Assembly: GCF_021353265.1 (NCBI RefSeq)
Contig: NZ_JAJTWU010000005.1
Span: 372,001 to 436,000 of the forward strand
From: Pelomonas cellulosilytica
GTDB taxonomy: Bacteria; Pseudomonadota; Gammaproteobacteria; Burkholderiales; Burkholderiaceae_C
Reading direction: 5' to 3'
DNA: 64,000 bases
Made by a program: the position numbers and the translations under genes. Below the pieces are notes generated by a model. It ran no database searches, had not been told where the DNA came from, and saw only the letters and a list, made by a program, of their open reading frames with translations. Every line of letters starts with the position of its first letter. The first letter of the stretch is position 1. Positions 17,383 to 30,393 of the stretch are shown here, in pieces.

Positions 17383-18096
17383 CTACACCTTGATCGTGAA
17401 CGGGTTGAAGTTCGTGTCGCGGTCGTAGAAGTCCACGCCTTCAGCACGTTTCAGGAAGGCCACGACCTTGGCCGTCGCCGGGTACATCACGGCCTCCCAG
17501 ATCGTCTTGAACAGGTACTGCGTGATGATGACGGCGAACAGCTGCTCGTTGGGCCAGATGCCGTAGAACGCGATCAGGAAGAACACCCCCGTGTCCACCA
17601 GCTGACCTACAACCGTCGAACCGACGATGCGGGCCCACAGGTACTTGCCCTGCGTGGCGATCTTCATCTTGGCCAGCACGAAACTGTTGGCGAAGCTGCC
17701 GCAAGCGAACGCGATCATCGAGCCGGCGACGATGCGCCAGGTGTTGCCGAACACGGCCTCCAGCTGCGGCTGGTAGGCGGCCATGAAGTCGTTCTGCGCC
17801 GGCGGCAGGTGCACGACGACGAAGGCCATGAAGGCCGAGAACAGCAGCGCGCCGAAGCCGGCCCACACGACGCGCCGGTCGCGGCCGTAGCCGTAGACCT
17901 CGGTCAGGATGTCGCCAAAGATGTAGCTGATCGGGAAGAAGAACAGGTCCGCGCCGAACGTGACGGTGCCGATGACCGGCAACGTGAGCTGGGCCGCCTT
18001 GGCCGCGCCGATGAGGTTGGAGCAAAGCAGCACGCAGACGAAGGCCGCCATGATCAAGTCGTAGTACTTGAAGTTGCGCGGGGCGGAGGCGTTCAT
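17383..18096 (-). CDS. yhhQ: Queuosine precursor transporter YhhQ (VUT family)
   Basis: A 237-residue inner-membrane protein with about six helices. Family-defining stretches are KYYDLIMAAFVCVLLCSNLI near the N-terminus, FFFPISYIFGDILTEVYGYG (about residues 52-71), and GSFANSFVLAKMKIATQGK near the centre. YhhQ imports the 7-deazaguanine bases preQ0/preQ1 for queuosine tRNA modification. The upstream 74 bases are too short for, and do not show, a recognisable preQ1 riboswitch. The gene stands apart from the downstream hydrolase by 47 bases on the same strand. Confidence 0.94.
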   Translation of the reverse strand: MNASAPRNFKYYDLIMAAFVCVLLCSNLIGAAKAAQLTLPVIGTVTFGADLFFFPISYIFGDILTEVYGYGRDRRVVWAGFGALLFSAFMAFVVVHLPPAQNDFMAAYQPQLEAVFGNTWRIVAGSMIAFACGSFANSFVLAKMKIATQGKYLWARIVGSTVVGQLVDTGVFFLIAFYGIWPNEQLFAVIITQYLFKTIWEAVMYPATAKVVAFLKRAEGVDFYDRDTNFNPFTIKV

Positions 18097-18170
18097 GGCG
18101 GGGGGCTTTCAATCCTTGTCGATTGGGCCCGCAGTTTGCCCGTTCTTCCCCCGCCCCTCGCGGCAGGTCG

Positions 18171-21473
<3,303 letters not shown>

Positions 21474-21475
21474 GG

Positions 21476-22279
21476 TCAGGCCAGGCTCAGGCGCGTGGCC
21501 TCGGCCACCGCGCGGGCACGCTCGGCGAAGTCGGCGCCGCTGCTGGCATACAGCACAGCGCGAGATGAGTTGACCACCAGCGGCGCCGCGCGGCCAGCGG
21601 CCTGCACGACAGCGGCAGCATCACCGCCCTGCGCGCCGACGCCCGGCACCAGCAGCGGCAGTGTGGGTGCCAGCTCGCGCACTCGGGCGATCTCGCCGGG
21701 GTAGGTGGCGCCCACCACGAGGCCCAGCTGGCCGTTGCGGTTCCACTGCGTCTCGGCCAGACGGGCCAGGTGCTCGAACAGCCGCGGCTGCCCCGGCACG
21801 TCGGCCAGGCGCTGCATCTGCCAGTCGTCACCGCCCTTGTTGGACGTGCGGCACAGCAGGATGGCGCCCTTGCCCTCGTAAGCGAGGTAAGGCTCCACGC
21901 TGTCGAAGCCCATGAACGGCGACAGCGTCACGGCATCCGCGCCGTAGCGTACGAAGGCCTCGCGGGCGTACTGCTCGGCGGTCGAGCCGATGTCGCCGCG
22001 CTTGGCGTCGAGGATGACGGGCACGCCCGGCGCGACCGCATGGATGTGCGAGATGAGGCGTTCGAGCTGGTCCTCGGCGCGGTGGGCGGCGAAGTAGGCG
22101 ATCTGCGGCTTGAAGGCGCAGACCAGGTCCTTCGTCGAGTCGACGATGGCCGCGCAGAAGTCGAAGAAGCGGCTCGCGTCGCCGGCCCAGGCGCCGGGCA
22201 GCTTGCTGGGCTCGGGGTCGAGGCCGACACAGAGGCGGGAGTGGGGTTGGAGGGCCTGGAGTTGGCGGACAAAGGTCAT
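21476..22279 (-). CDS. pyrF: Orotidine 5'-phosphate decarboxylase, PyrF
   Basis: This 267-residue enzyme catalyses the last step of UMP synthesis. It shows the type-2 (longer) OMP decarboxylase arrangement: CVGLDPEPSKLP at the N-terminus, CAFKPQIAYFAAH, the catalytic ILDAKRGDIGSTAEQYA, SPFMGFDSVEPYL, and the phosphate-binding VPGVGAQGGD near residue 212. No essential residue is missing. Its ATG overlaps the stop of the GGDEF-EAL gene (ATGA), and its stop lies two bases from the histidine kinase start, which places a housekeeping enzyme inside a signalling operon. Confidence 0.97.
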   Translation of the reverse strand: MTFVRQLQALQPHSRLCVGLDPEPSKLPGAWAGDASRFFDFCAAIVDSTKDLVCAFKPQIAYFAAHRAEDQLERLISHIHAVAPGVPVILDAKRGDIGSTAEQYAREAFVRYGADAVTLSPFMGFDSVEPYLAYEGKGAILLCRTSNKGGDDWQMQRLADVPGQPRLFEHLARLAETQWNRNGQLGLVVGATYPGEIARVRELAPTLPLLVPGVGAQGGDAAAVVQAAGRAAPLVVNSSRAVLYASSGADFAERARAVAEATRLSLA

Positions 22280-24510
22280 GGGAGGGCGTAGGCCGACACG
22301 GGCGTGGTGCGTGAAAGCACGAATTCTGCAAAAGCCTCGGCCGGCAGCGGCCGGCTGAAGAGGTATCCCTGCACCGCCTGGCAGCCCTGGCGGCGCAGGA
22401 AGGCCAGCTGGCCTTCGGTCTCGACACCCTCGGCCAGCGTCTGCAGGCCCAGTGCCGACGCCATGCGGATGACGGCATCGACGATGGCGCGATCCTCGGC
22501 ATCATCGGTCAGGTCGCGCACGAAGGACTGATCGATCTTCAGTTTGCTGACGCGGAATTTCTTCAGGTAGGCGAGCGACGAGTAGCCGGTGCCGAAGTCG
22601 TCGATGGACAATCGCACGCCGCGGCCGTGCAGCTTGTTCATGACGGTGATGGCGACGCTGGGATTGTCCATCGCGGCGCCTTCGGTCAGCTCCAGCTCCA
22701 GCCGTTCGGCCGGCATGCCGACGTCGGCCAGCGTGCGCTCGACGAGGGCCGGCAGGTCGTCGTGGCGGAACTGCACGGCCGACAGGTTCACCGCCATCGA
22801 CAGCGCCGGCAGGCCGGCCTCGTCCCAGCGGCGCAGCTGCGACAGCGCCTCCTGCAGCACCCATTCGCCGATGGGCAGGATCAGGCCCGAGGCCTCGGCG
22901 ATCGGGATGAACTCGGCCGGCGACACCCAGCCCAGCTCCGGATGCCGCCAGCGCAGCAGCGCCTCGGCGCCGACGACATGGCTTTCGCCGCTGCCTTCCA
23001 GCGCGAACAGCGGCTGGTAGTGCAGGCTCAGCTGGCCGCGCTCCAGCGCCCGGCGCAGCGCGTTCTCCAGCAGCAGCGCGCGGGCCGACTGCGCCTGCAT
23101 CTCGCTCGTGAAGAAGCGGTAGGCATTGCGGCCGTCGCGCTTTGCGCGGTACATGGCCGCGTCGGCGCACTTGCACAGCGTGTCGAAGTCGTCGCCGTCG
23201 GTCGGGAACATCGCGATGCCGATGGACGGCGTGACCGTCAGCTCCTGCTGCTCGACGTGGAACGGGGCGCCGGCCAGCGCCATCAGCTTGGTGGCCAGGT
23301 GCGCGGCGCCGGCCACGTCCGTCAGCGGCAGCACGACGACGAACTCGTCGCCGCCGGTGCGGGCGACGGTGTCCTGCTCGCGCACGGCGGCGCGCAGGCG
23401 CGCGGCCAGCTGGCCCAGCAACGTGTCGCCGACGCGGTGGCCCAGCGAGTCGTTGACGTTCTTGAAGTGGTCCAGGTCCAGGAACAGCACGGCCACCGGC
23501 TCGTCGCTGCGGCGCGCGATGTCCAGCGCCTGCGTCGCACGGTCGGCCAGCAGGTGGCGGTTGGGCAGGCCGGTCAGGCCGTCGAACAGCGCCAGCCGTT
23601 CGGCACGGGCCTCGGCGGCTTGTTGCTCGGCGACCTTCTGCTCGAGCGCAGCGACGGTCTGGCGCAGCTGCTCCGTGCGCTGCTCGACGAGCGCCTCCAG
23701 CTGCGCCTTGGCCGCCACCAGCTGGGCCTCGGCCTGCCTGCGGGCGGTGATGTCATGCACGATCCAGATGGAGCCGCGCGACGGGTCCGCCGGTGCGATG
23801 GCCTTGCTGCGCACTTCGCACCAGACGGGCGTGCCGTCCTTGCGACCCAGCAGCATCTCCCCGTGGAAGGCCTCGCCGCGCGCCAGCGGCGCGTAGCACC
23901 GCTCGCCGGCGGCGCGCCAGTCGGCGTCGCTGAGGTGCCAGGCGCGGGAGAGCTGACCGTCCAGTTCACCGGGGCCATAGCCGAAGAGCTGCTCGAAGGC
24001 CTGGTTGCAGCGCGTTACGCGGCGCTCGCGCAGGAAGGCGATGCCGACCATCGCGTGGTCGAAGATCAGCTGCTGCTCGGCATGCAGCGCGGCCAGCGCT
24101 GCGTCGGCCAGCTTGCGCTCGTGCACGTCTTCGACGATCCAGATCGAGCCGTCGGCCGGGTCCTCGGGGTTGATCAGCCGGCCGGTCAGGTGCGCCCAGA
24201 ACATCTGGCCGTCGCGGCGGCGCATGCGCTGCTCGCTGCGGAAAGTCTCGCCGGCCGCCAGCACGGGGTAGGCGCGCCGGCCGAGGCCGCGGGCCTCCTG
24301 CTCGCTCTCGTAGAGCTCCACGCTGCTGCGGCCCATGGCGGCGGCGGGGCCGTCGAAGCCGTAGATCTCGGCGTATCGCTGGTTGCAGCGCACCAGCGTC
24401 TTGGCCTTCACGTAGACCACACCCACCCCGGCGTTAGCCAGGATGACATCCAGCTCCCGCAACGCCTGCACGAGCGCGGGGTTGTCGCTGGGGTCGGGCG
24501 CGGAGCTCAT
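22276..24510 (-). CDS. PAS-PAS-GGDEF-EAL protein (diguanylate cyclase/phosphodiesterase)
   Basis: The 744-residue cytoplasmic protein has two PAS domains (about 14-130 and 140-260), a short coiled coil (260-305), a GGDEF domain with intact GGDEF at 386-390 and a REQD inhibitory-site motif just before it (377-380), and an EAL domain (GAEALLRWRHPE at about 515-524; DDFGTGYSSLAYLKKF further on). Both cyclic-di-GMP synthesis and hydrolysis motifs are visible; the third EAL block reads LELTEGAAM in place of the usual LELTES. No membrane helix is seen, so the sensed signal is probably intracellular. pyrF overlaps its stop. Confidence 0.95.
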   Translation of the reverse strand: MSSAPDPSDNPALVQALRELDVILANAGVGVVYVKAKTLVRCNQRYAEIYGFDGPAAAMGRSSVELYESEQEARGLGRRAYPVLAAGETFRSEQRMRRRDGQMFWAHLTGRLINPEDPADGSIWIVEDVHERKLADAALAALHAEQQLIFDHAMVGIAFLRERRVTRCNQAFEQLFGYGPGELDGQLSRAWHLSDADWRAAGERCYAPLARGEAFHGEMLLGRKDGTPVWCEVRSKAIAPADPSRGSIWIVHDITARRQAEAQLVAAKAQLEALVEQRTEQLRQTVAALEQKVAEQQAAEARAERLALFDGLTGLPNRHLLADRATQALDIARRSDEPVAVLFLDLDHFKNVNDSLGHRVGDTLLGQLAARLRAAVREQDTVARTGGDEFVVVLPLTDVAGAAHLATKLMALAGAPFHVEQQELTVTPSIGIAMFPTDGDDFDTLCKCADAAMYRAKRDGRNAYRFFTSEMQAQSARALLLENALRRALERGQLSLHYQPLFALEGSGESHVVGAEALLRWRHPELGWVSPAEFIPIAEASGLILPIGEWVLQEALSQLRRWDEAGLPALSMAVNLSAVQFRHDDLPALVERTLADVGMPAERLELELTEGAAMDNPSVAITVMNKLHGRGVRLSIDDFGTGYSSLAYLKKFRVSKLKIDQSFVRDLTDDAEDRAIVDAVIRMASALGLQTLAEGVETEGQLAFLRRQGCQAVQGYLFSRPLPAEAFAEFVLSRTTPVSAYALP

Positions 24511-24581
24511 GGAGTCGTCATGGGGGCAGCGTCGGGCGGGCCGCGGAGTATCCGCGCCTGGACCGTTTATTGTGTGGCTCC

Positions 24582-25088
24582 ATGCCTATCCTCCAGACTC
24601 AACGGCTGGTGCTGCGTGAATTCACACCGCTGGACGCCCCCTTCCTGCTACGCCTCGTCAACGAACCGGGCTGGCACCGTTACATCAACAACCCCGGTGT
24701 GCACGACGTAGACGCCGCGCTGGCTTGGGCCGAGGGTCGGCTCTTCAAGGCCTACCGCGAGCAGGGGCACGGTTTCTGGGCCGTGCAGCGGCGCGACGAC
24801 GGCGTGCTCGTGGGCATGTGCGGCCTGTTCAAACGCGCCGTGCTGCCTGAGCCGGACCTGGGCTACGCGCTGCTGGCCGAGTACGAGGGCCACGGCTACG
24901 CGCTGGAGGCTGCACGGGGCTGCGTCGCGCATGCCCGCGTGCTGGGCTGGCCGGCATTGATGGCCATCACGGCCGTCCAGAACGAACGCAGCGTCGCGCT
25001 GCTGGCCAAACTGGGCTTCTTCGAGCAGGGGCAGGAATGGTTCGAGGGCTACGACGAGCCCTCGCGAGTGTTCCGGCTCGTGCTGTGA
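24582..25088 (+). CDS. GNAT-family N-acetyltransferase (RimJ-like)
   Basis: A 168-residue acetyltransferase of the GNAT_3 type: TQRLVLREFTPLDAPFLLRL at the start, then VGMCGLFKR, the acetyl-CoA-binding loop region DLGYALLAEYEGHGYALEAA (motif A, about residues 86-105), and AVQNERSVALLAKLGF near the C-terminus. It transfers an acetyl group from acetyl-CoA to an amine, possibly a protein N-terminus as in RimJ. The ATG at 24582 is preferred over a start four codons earlier because the family begins with the TxRL strand. It stands alone. Confidence 0.88.
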   Translation: MPILQTQRLVLREFTPLDAPFLLRLVNEPGWHRYINNPGVHDVDAALAWAEGRLFKAYREQGHGFWAVQRRDDGVLVGMCGLFKRAVLPEPDLGYALLAEYEGHGYALEAARGCVAHARVLGWPALMAITAVQNERSVALLAKLGFFEQGQEWFEGYDEPSRVFRLVL

Positions 25089-25161
25089 GCCCTTGATCAG
25101 TTGGGGGCAGAGCTACTCGCTACGCTTGATCGATCCGTCCCGCAATGCCCTCACAATGCCC

Positions 25162-26583
<1,422 letters not shown>

Positions 26584-26590
26584 CTAGGTT

Positions 26591-27616
26591 TCAGCGTTCG
26601 CTGAAGAACCGCACCCGCTCCTCGTCCGCGGGGTGGGTCGAGAACGCGATGGCCACCGGACCGTCCTCCACCTTCGCCTTGTGCCGCTCGGCCAGGCGCT
26701 GGAAGAACACGGCCATGCGCGACGTGTCCACGCCGCCGGCGCGCGCCAGCGCGCGGCCGTAGAGGTCGGCCTGCCGCTCGTTGTCGCGCGAATAGGCGTT
26801 GGTGGCCAGCAGCGCCGGCGCGGCGGCGAGCAGCGATGAGAAGTCGCCAACGATGACCGAGGTCACGACGCTTACCGCGCCCGCGCGCAGCAGCATGCGC
26901 AGGCCGTGCCGGTGCTGCACATGGCCCAGCTCGTGGGCCAGCACCGTCATGACGGCGTCAGGCTCGTCCTTGAGCAGCGCCAGCAGCTCGTCGGTGATGA
27001 CGATGTCGCCGCCGGGCAACGCGAACGCATTGGGCCCGAGCGGTTTGCCGCCGTCGCGGAAGTGGATCTGCGCGTCCTCCGGCACAGCCTGCCCGCCGTG
27101 AGCGCGGGCGCGAGCGAGCGCCGCGTCCCAGCGGCTGCGCCAGGCCTGCTGTTGCGAGGCGCTCAATTGCGTGCGGTGGAGCCATTGGCCGTCCAGGCTG
27201 CTCAGCAGTTGCCGGCTGATGGCGTGCTCGGTCGAGCGCGGCAAGGCATCGACGGTGATGTCCACCGCCCACGGCAGGCCCCAGCGGTAGGCCGCCGCGA
27301 GGCTGGCTATCAGCAGCACCAGCGACAGCGTGGCCAGCCGCCAGCTCTGCTGCCAGCGCACGACCAGGCTGTCGCCACGCCCCGACGAAACGGCCCAGGC
27401 ATCGAACGCCGCAGCATCGGCAAAGCTCAGCAGGCCGCCGCCCGGCAGCAGGATCTGCCGCTGGCCGTGGCGTTGGCGTTCGGGCCAAGTCACGGCGGCC
27501 AGCGGGGCGCTGTGCTCGCCGAAGTGCAACTCGCCGCCTCGTACCCAGGCCTCGACGGGCCGCGGTCGGGCGCTGCGGCCGTCGAACCAGTCGGCGGCGA
27601 GGCGCGGCTCGCTCAT
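26591..27616 (-). CDS. M48-family membrane metallopeptidase
   Basis: The 341-residue peptidase has a small N-terminal domain (beta strands, PVEAWVRGGELHFGEHSAPL), a transmembrane helix (about residues 90-108), and the peptidase domain with zinc motif VLAHELGHVQHRHG and third-ligand region DNERQADLYG. It should degrade or monitor proteins at the membrane, like HtpX/YcaL-type proteins. Its ATG shares one base with the stop of the DUF898 gene (TGATG), so the two are coupled. This pairing of a YjgN-like protein and an M48 peptidase is conserved in proteobacteria as far as I know. I took the ATG at 27616; the in-frame sequence upstream belongs to another frame. Confidence 0.92.
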   Translation of the reverse strand: MSEPRLAADWFDGRSARPRPVEAWVRGGELHFGEHSAPLAAVTWPERQRHGQRQILLPGGGLLSFADAAAFDAWAVSSGRGDSLVVRWQQSWRLATLSLVLLIASLAAAYRWGLPWAVDITVDALPRSTEHAISRQLLSSLDGQWLHRTQLSASQQQAWRSRWDAALARARAHGGQAVPEDAQIHFRDGGKPLGPNAFALPGGDIVITDELLALLKDEPDAVMTVLAHELGHVQHRHGLRMLLRAGAVSVVTSVIVGDFSSLLAAAPALLATNAYSRDNERQADLYGRALARAGGVDTSRMAVFFQRLAERHKAKVEDGPVAIAFSTHPADEERVRFFSER

Positions 27617-28803
27617 CAGAGGCCCATGTCGATGCCGAAGAAGTCGCCGGCGATGTCGCCCGTCGCATCGGCATGGCCCGCATGGGCGGTGGCCACCCAG
27701 TCGGACGGGTCGCCGTCGCTCTCGATCGACACGGCTTCCAGTCGCATCCGCGCCGCCGAGACCGCCGCGAAGGGGCGGTACAGACCCAGCGTCAGCGCCG
27801 TCAGGCCCCAGTTCTTGAGCGTCAGCCAGCACAGCGACGAAAAGCTCAGCGTGCTGTGGAAGCGCAGCGATTCGCTGCGCGTGCCGTTCCACACTAGGTT
27901 CTGCATGCGCGCTGCGGTGTAGGGCATGACGATGGCGAAGTACAGCACGTAGCCCAGCAGCATGCCGACACCGACGGTAATGCTGGATCTCGGGCCGCCT
28001 CCCATCGTCACCGCTAGAGCGCTGAACAAAGACACCAGCACGCCGGCGCCGATGGCCGGCAGCAGCGACACGCCGAACGCCTTCAGGCCGAGAAGGTAGA
28101 CCTTGGCGATCGACAGCTTGATGCGGCTGTGCTGGTCGGCGATGCGATAGCCGTTGTGCTGGTAGCGCTTGAACAAGGCCAGCGAGCAGGGCATCAGCAA
28201 CATCAGTGCGAATGCGGCCGCGATATACAGGCCCATCGCCGGCGAGAACTGCGGCGCGGCTTCCTGCGCATCTCCCGGGGTCATCTGTGTGGCGGTGGCG
28301 ATCAGCACGGCGGCGGGCAAGTAGCTGGGCGCGCAGGCGAGATAGGCCCCCTTCAGCGGCGCCTCGAAGCGCATTCGCAACCCGCGCCAGCTGGTGTTGC
28401 CCAGCCGGAACTGCAGCGAGGCCCGCCACAGCGCCGGCCACACGACACACAGGATCAGGAAAGCGACAAACGCCGCCGCCGGGGACACCTTGCCGGCCCC
28501 CGTGTAGGCGGCCATCAGCACGACCAGCAGCAGGAAGCCGCGAAACATTTTCCACGGGTCGCCGTGGAAGCTCAGCGCCTGGCCGTCCACCAGCGTGTTG
28601 GCATAGAAGTAGCGGATGCGCCGCGCCTTGGCGAAGGGCAGGTATAGCCCGAGCGTCACCAAAGTCAGCAGCAGGTTGACGGCCCAGATGCGAAAGTACT
28701 CGCTGCCGGAGCCCGTGAAGCGGATTTCTAGGACACGCGGCGCAGCGGCTGGCGCGGGCAAAGGGCTTTCCACCGCCATCGGGGCGGTGTTGTCGTCGAG
28801 CAT
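27616..28803 (-). CDS. DUF898 (YjgN-like) inner-membrane protein
   Basis: A 395-residue multi-spanning membrane protein with the repeated DUF898 motifs: EIRFTGSGSEYFRIWAVNLL at the start, LGLYLPFAKARRIRYFYANT, and the mirrored LGLYRPFAAVSAARMRLEAV near the C-terminus. The two-fold repeat is typical of the family, whose role is unknown. A strong Shine-Dalgarno GGGAGAAG precedes the ATG at 28803, which is why the longer open frame was not used. The downstream M48 peptidase is translationally coupled. The opposite-strand glutathione transferase gene is divergent. Confidence 0.9.
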   Translation of the reverse strand: MLDDNTAPMAVESPLPAPAAAPRVLEIRFTGSGSEYFRIWAVNLLLTLVTLGLYLPFAKARRIRYFYANTLVDGQALSFHGDPWKMFRGFLLLVVLMAAYTGAGKVSPAAAFVAFLILCVVWPALWRASLQFRLGNTSWRGLRMRFEAPLKGAYLACAPSYLPAAVLIATATQMTPGDAQEAAPQFSPAMGLYIAAAFALMLLMPCSLALFKRYQHNGYRIADQHSRIKLSIAKVYLLGLKAFGVSLLPAIGAGVLVSLFSALAVTMGGGPRSSITVGVGMLLGYVLYFAIVMPYTAARMQNLVWNGTRSESLRFHSTLSFSSLCWLTLKNWGLTALTLGLYRPFAAVSAARMRLEAVSIESDGDPSDWVATAHAGHADATGDIAGDFFGIDMGL

Positions 28804-28897
28804 GGCTTCTCCCTGGATGCGTGCGCCACCGTCTGGCGCGGTGGGCCGGGCAACACTCTGGAGGCCGCCGACAGCGCTGGCAACCCCTGCTTCCCAG

Positions 28898-28928
28898 GGC
28901 CTGTCGGCCTGGCCCGACAGGCCTTTTT
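28898..28928 (+). terminator. Intrinsic-terminator-like hairpin in a divergent region
   Basis: The plus strand has GGCCTGTCGG (28898-28907), a six-base loop, CCGACAGGCC (28914-28923) and then TTTTT (28924-28928). The ten-base-pair stem plus T run would terminate a plus-strand transcript, yet no gene on that strand precedes it; it may end antisense RNA or attenuate a leader of the glutathione transferase gene at 28995. Confidence 0.6.
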
Positions 28929-28994
28929 CACCGGCCAAGGCGCTAGGGGGCGCTGGCTAGAATCTTTTCGACCTGTGATCCCCGTGTTTGCTCT

Positions 28995-29627
28995 ATGACC
29001 GCGATGAAGTTGATCGGTTCGCTCGCCAGCCCTTACGTGCGCAAGGTGCGCATCGTGATGGCCGAGAAGAAGCTCGACTACCAGCTGGTGCTGGAGGACG
29101 TCTGGGGCAGCGACGCCATCCTGAAGATGAACCCGCTCGGCAAGGTGCCCTGCCTGGTCATGGAAGGCCAGGACTCGATCACCGGCGCGGTGTTTGATTC
29201 GCGCGTCATCGTCGAGTACGTCGACACGCTGTCGCCCGTGGGAAAGCTCATCCCCGAGCGGGGCCGCGAGCGTTGCGAGGTTCGCACCTGGGAGGCGTTG
29301 GCCGATGGCGCCATGGATGCCGGCGTGCTCGTGCGCCTGGAGCGCACGTGGGCGCACCGCCTGGCCGAGCAGCGCAGCGAGGCCTGGATCGATCGCCAGC
29401 TCGTGAAGGTCAACGCCGCGCTGGCTGCGATGAGCCAGGGCCTGGGCGAGAAGGCCTGGTGCTCGGGCAACCATTTCTCGCTGGCGGACATTTCCGTCGG
29501 CTGCGCGCTGGGCTGGCTGGAATACCGCTTCCCCGAGATCGCCTGGCGCGAGACGCACCCGAACCTCGCGCGTCATATGGACAAGCTGTCCCAGCGCCAA
29601 AGCTTCATCGACACCGCGCCGGTCTGA
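28995..29627 (+). CDS. Glutathione S-transferase family protein
   Basis: The 210-residue protein has the thioredoxin-like N-terminal domain (KLIGSLASPYVRKVRIVMAE; Ser in ASPYVRK is the likely active-site residue; MNPLGKVPCLV with the cis-Pro; FDSRVIVEYVD) and an all-helical C-terminal domain (GNHFSLADISVGCALGWLEY, with the N-capping box). It conjugates or reduces electrophiles with glutathione in the cytoplasm. The start at 28995 gives MTAMKLIGS; the second Met at 29004 is equally plausible. A TAGAAT hexamer at 28958-28963 could be the -10 element. Confidence 0.9.
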   Translation: MTAMKLIGSLASPYVRKVRIVMAEKKLDYQLVLEDVWGSDAILKMNPLGKVPCLVMEGQDSITGAVFDSRVIVEYVDTLSPVGKLIPERGRERCEVRTWEALADGAMDAGVLVRLERTWAHRLAEQRSEAWIDRQLVKVNAALAAMSQGLGEKAWCSGNHFSLADISVGCALGWLEYRFPEIAWRETHPNLARHMDKLSQRQSFIDTAPV

Positions 29628-29643
29628 CGCGCAGCGCGGGCAG

Positions 29644-30291
29644 TCAGGCGATCAGCAGCTCGCGCGAGCGCACGTGCAGCAAGCGCACGAGGCGCCAGAT
29701 GCGGCGCTCGATCTCGGCCACGTCCAGCCCCCACAGCGCGCAGATTTCCGGCAGCAGCAGGCCCTGGGCCAGTAGCGTCAGCAGATGGCGGCTGGCCTGC
29801 TCAATCTGGCGGCCGGCGGCCGTCGTGTCCAGCGCCGAGACGGCCTGGCGGGCGATGATCAGCGGGCTGCGCTCGATGCCGAAGGCGGCCAGCGCCTGGC
29901 GGGCGAGCTGGGGGTTGAGCATCGCGCGGCGCGCGTGCAGGCGCTGCAGCGACTCGACGAGGCCCGCGCCGCTGCCATCGTCCACGTGATAGGCGTTGGC
30001 GCCGGCGGCAAGCGCGGCGAAGAGCTGCAGATCGTCGGCCGTGGGCGTCAGCAGCAGAAGCTGGGGCCGCACGGGCAGCCGGCCCAGCTCGTGGGCGACG
30101 CGCATCGCATGGCTGTCCACCAGCCGCAGGTCACTGGCGACGATGTCGGGCGCCAGCGTGACCAGCTCCGGCAGCGCATCGGCCAGCACCGCGTTGCTGC
30201 CGGCCAGCGTCACGCCCTCGGACTTCAACAGCAGCGAGCGCGTGCGCTGAAGCGTGGTCTCGCTCAGACGGAGAAGGTAGACGGTCGGCAT
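29644..30291 (-). CDS. Atypical response-regulator-like protein (pseudo-receiver plus LuxR-like HTH)
   Basis: The 215-residue protein has a receiver-like fold in its first 120 residues (PTVYLLRLSETTLQRTRSLL, PDIVASDLRLVDSHAMRV, RPQLLLLTPTADD, AAGANAYHVDDGS) and a degenerate LuxR-type helix-turn-helix at the end (LLTLLAQGLLLPEICALWGL, VAEIERRIWRLVRLLHVRSR). The Asp in the VASDL strand and the Thr are kept, but the acidic pair after strand 1 and the conserved Lys are missing, so normal phosphorylation is doubtful. I started at the ATG at 30291. It has no adjacent kinase gene. Family assignment is by pattern. Confidence 0.75.
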   Translation of the reverse strand: MPTVYLLRLSETTLQRTRSLLLKSEGVTLAGSNAVLADALPELVTLAPDIVASDLRLVDSHAMRVAHELGRLPVRPQLLLLTPTADDLQLFAALAAGANAYHVDDGSGAGLVESLQRLHARRAMLNPQLARQALAAFGIERSPLIIARQAVSALDTTAAGRQIEQASRHLLTLLAQGLLLPEICALWGLDVAEIERRIWRLVRLLHVRSRELLIA

Positions 30292-30393
30292 GGCGGCTCG
30301 GGGTACAGCGCCGCGCATTGTGCTTGTTTTGACCTCAAAACCCCCTAGGTTGTAGCCGCCATCCCCCATGTCTTGGCGGTTGACCCCCCGGGG

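Noticed and set aside
18097-18170. PreQ1 riboswitch upstream of yhhQ
   Set aside because: The 74-base gap lacks the A-rich tail and short stem expected, and the GC-rich sequence shows no pseudoknot pattern.
26591-28555. One 654-codon open frame over the M48 and DUF898 genes
   Set aside because: Only the part from 27616 down is M48-like; the upstream part is an off-frame reading of the DUF898 gene, which has its own proper frame.
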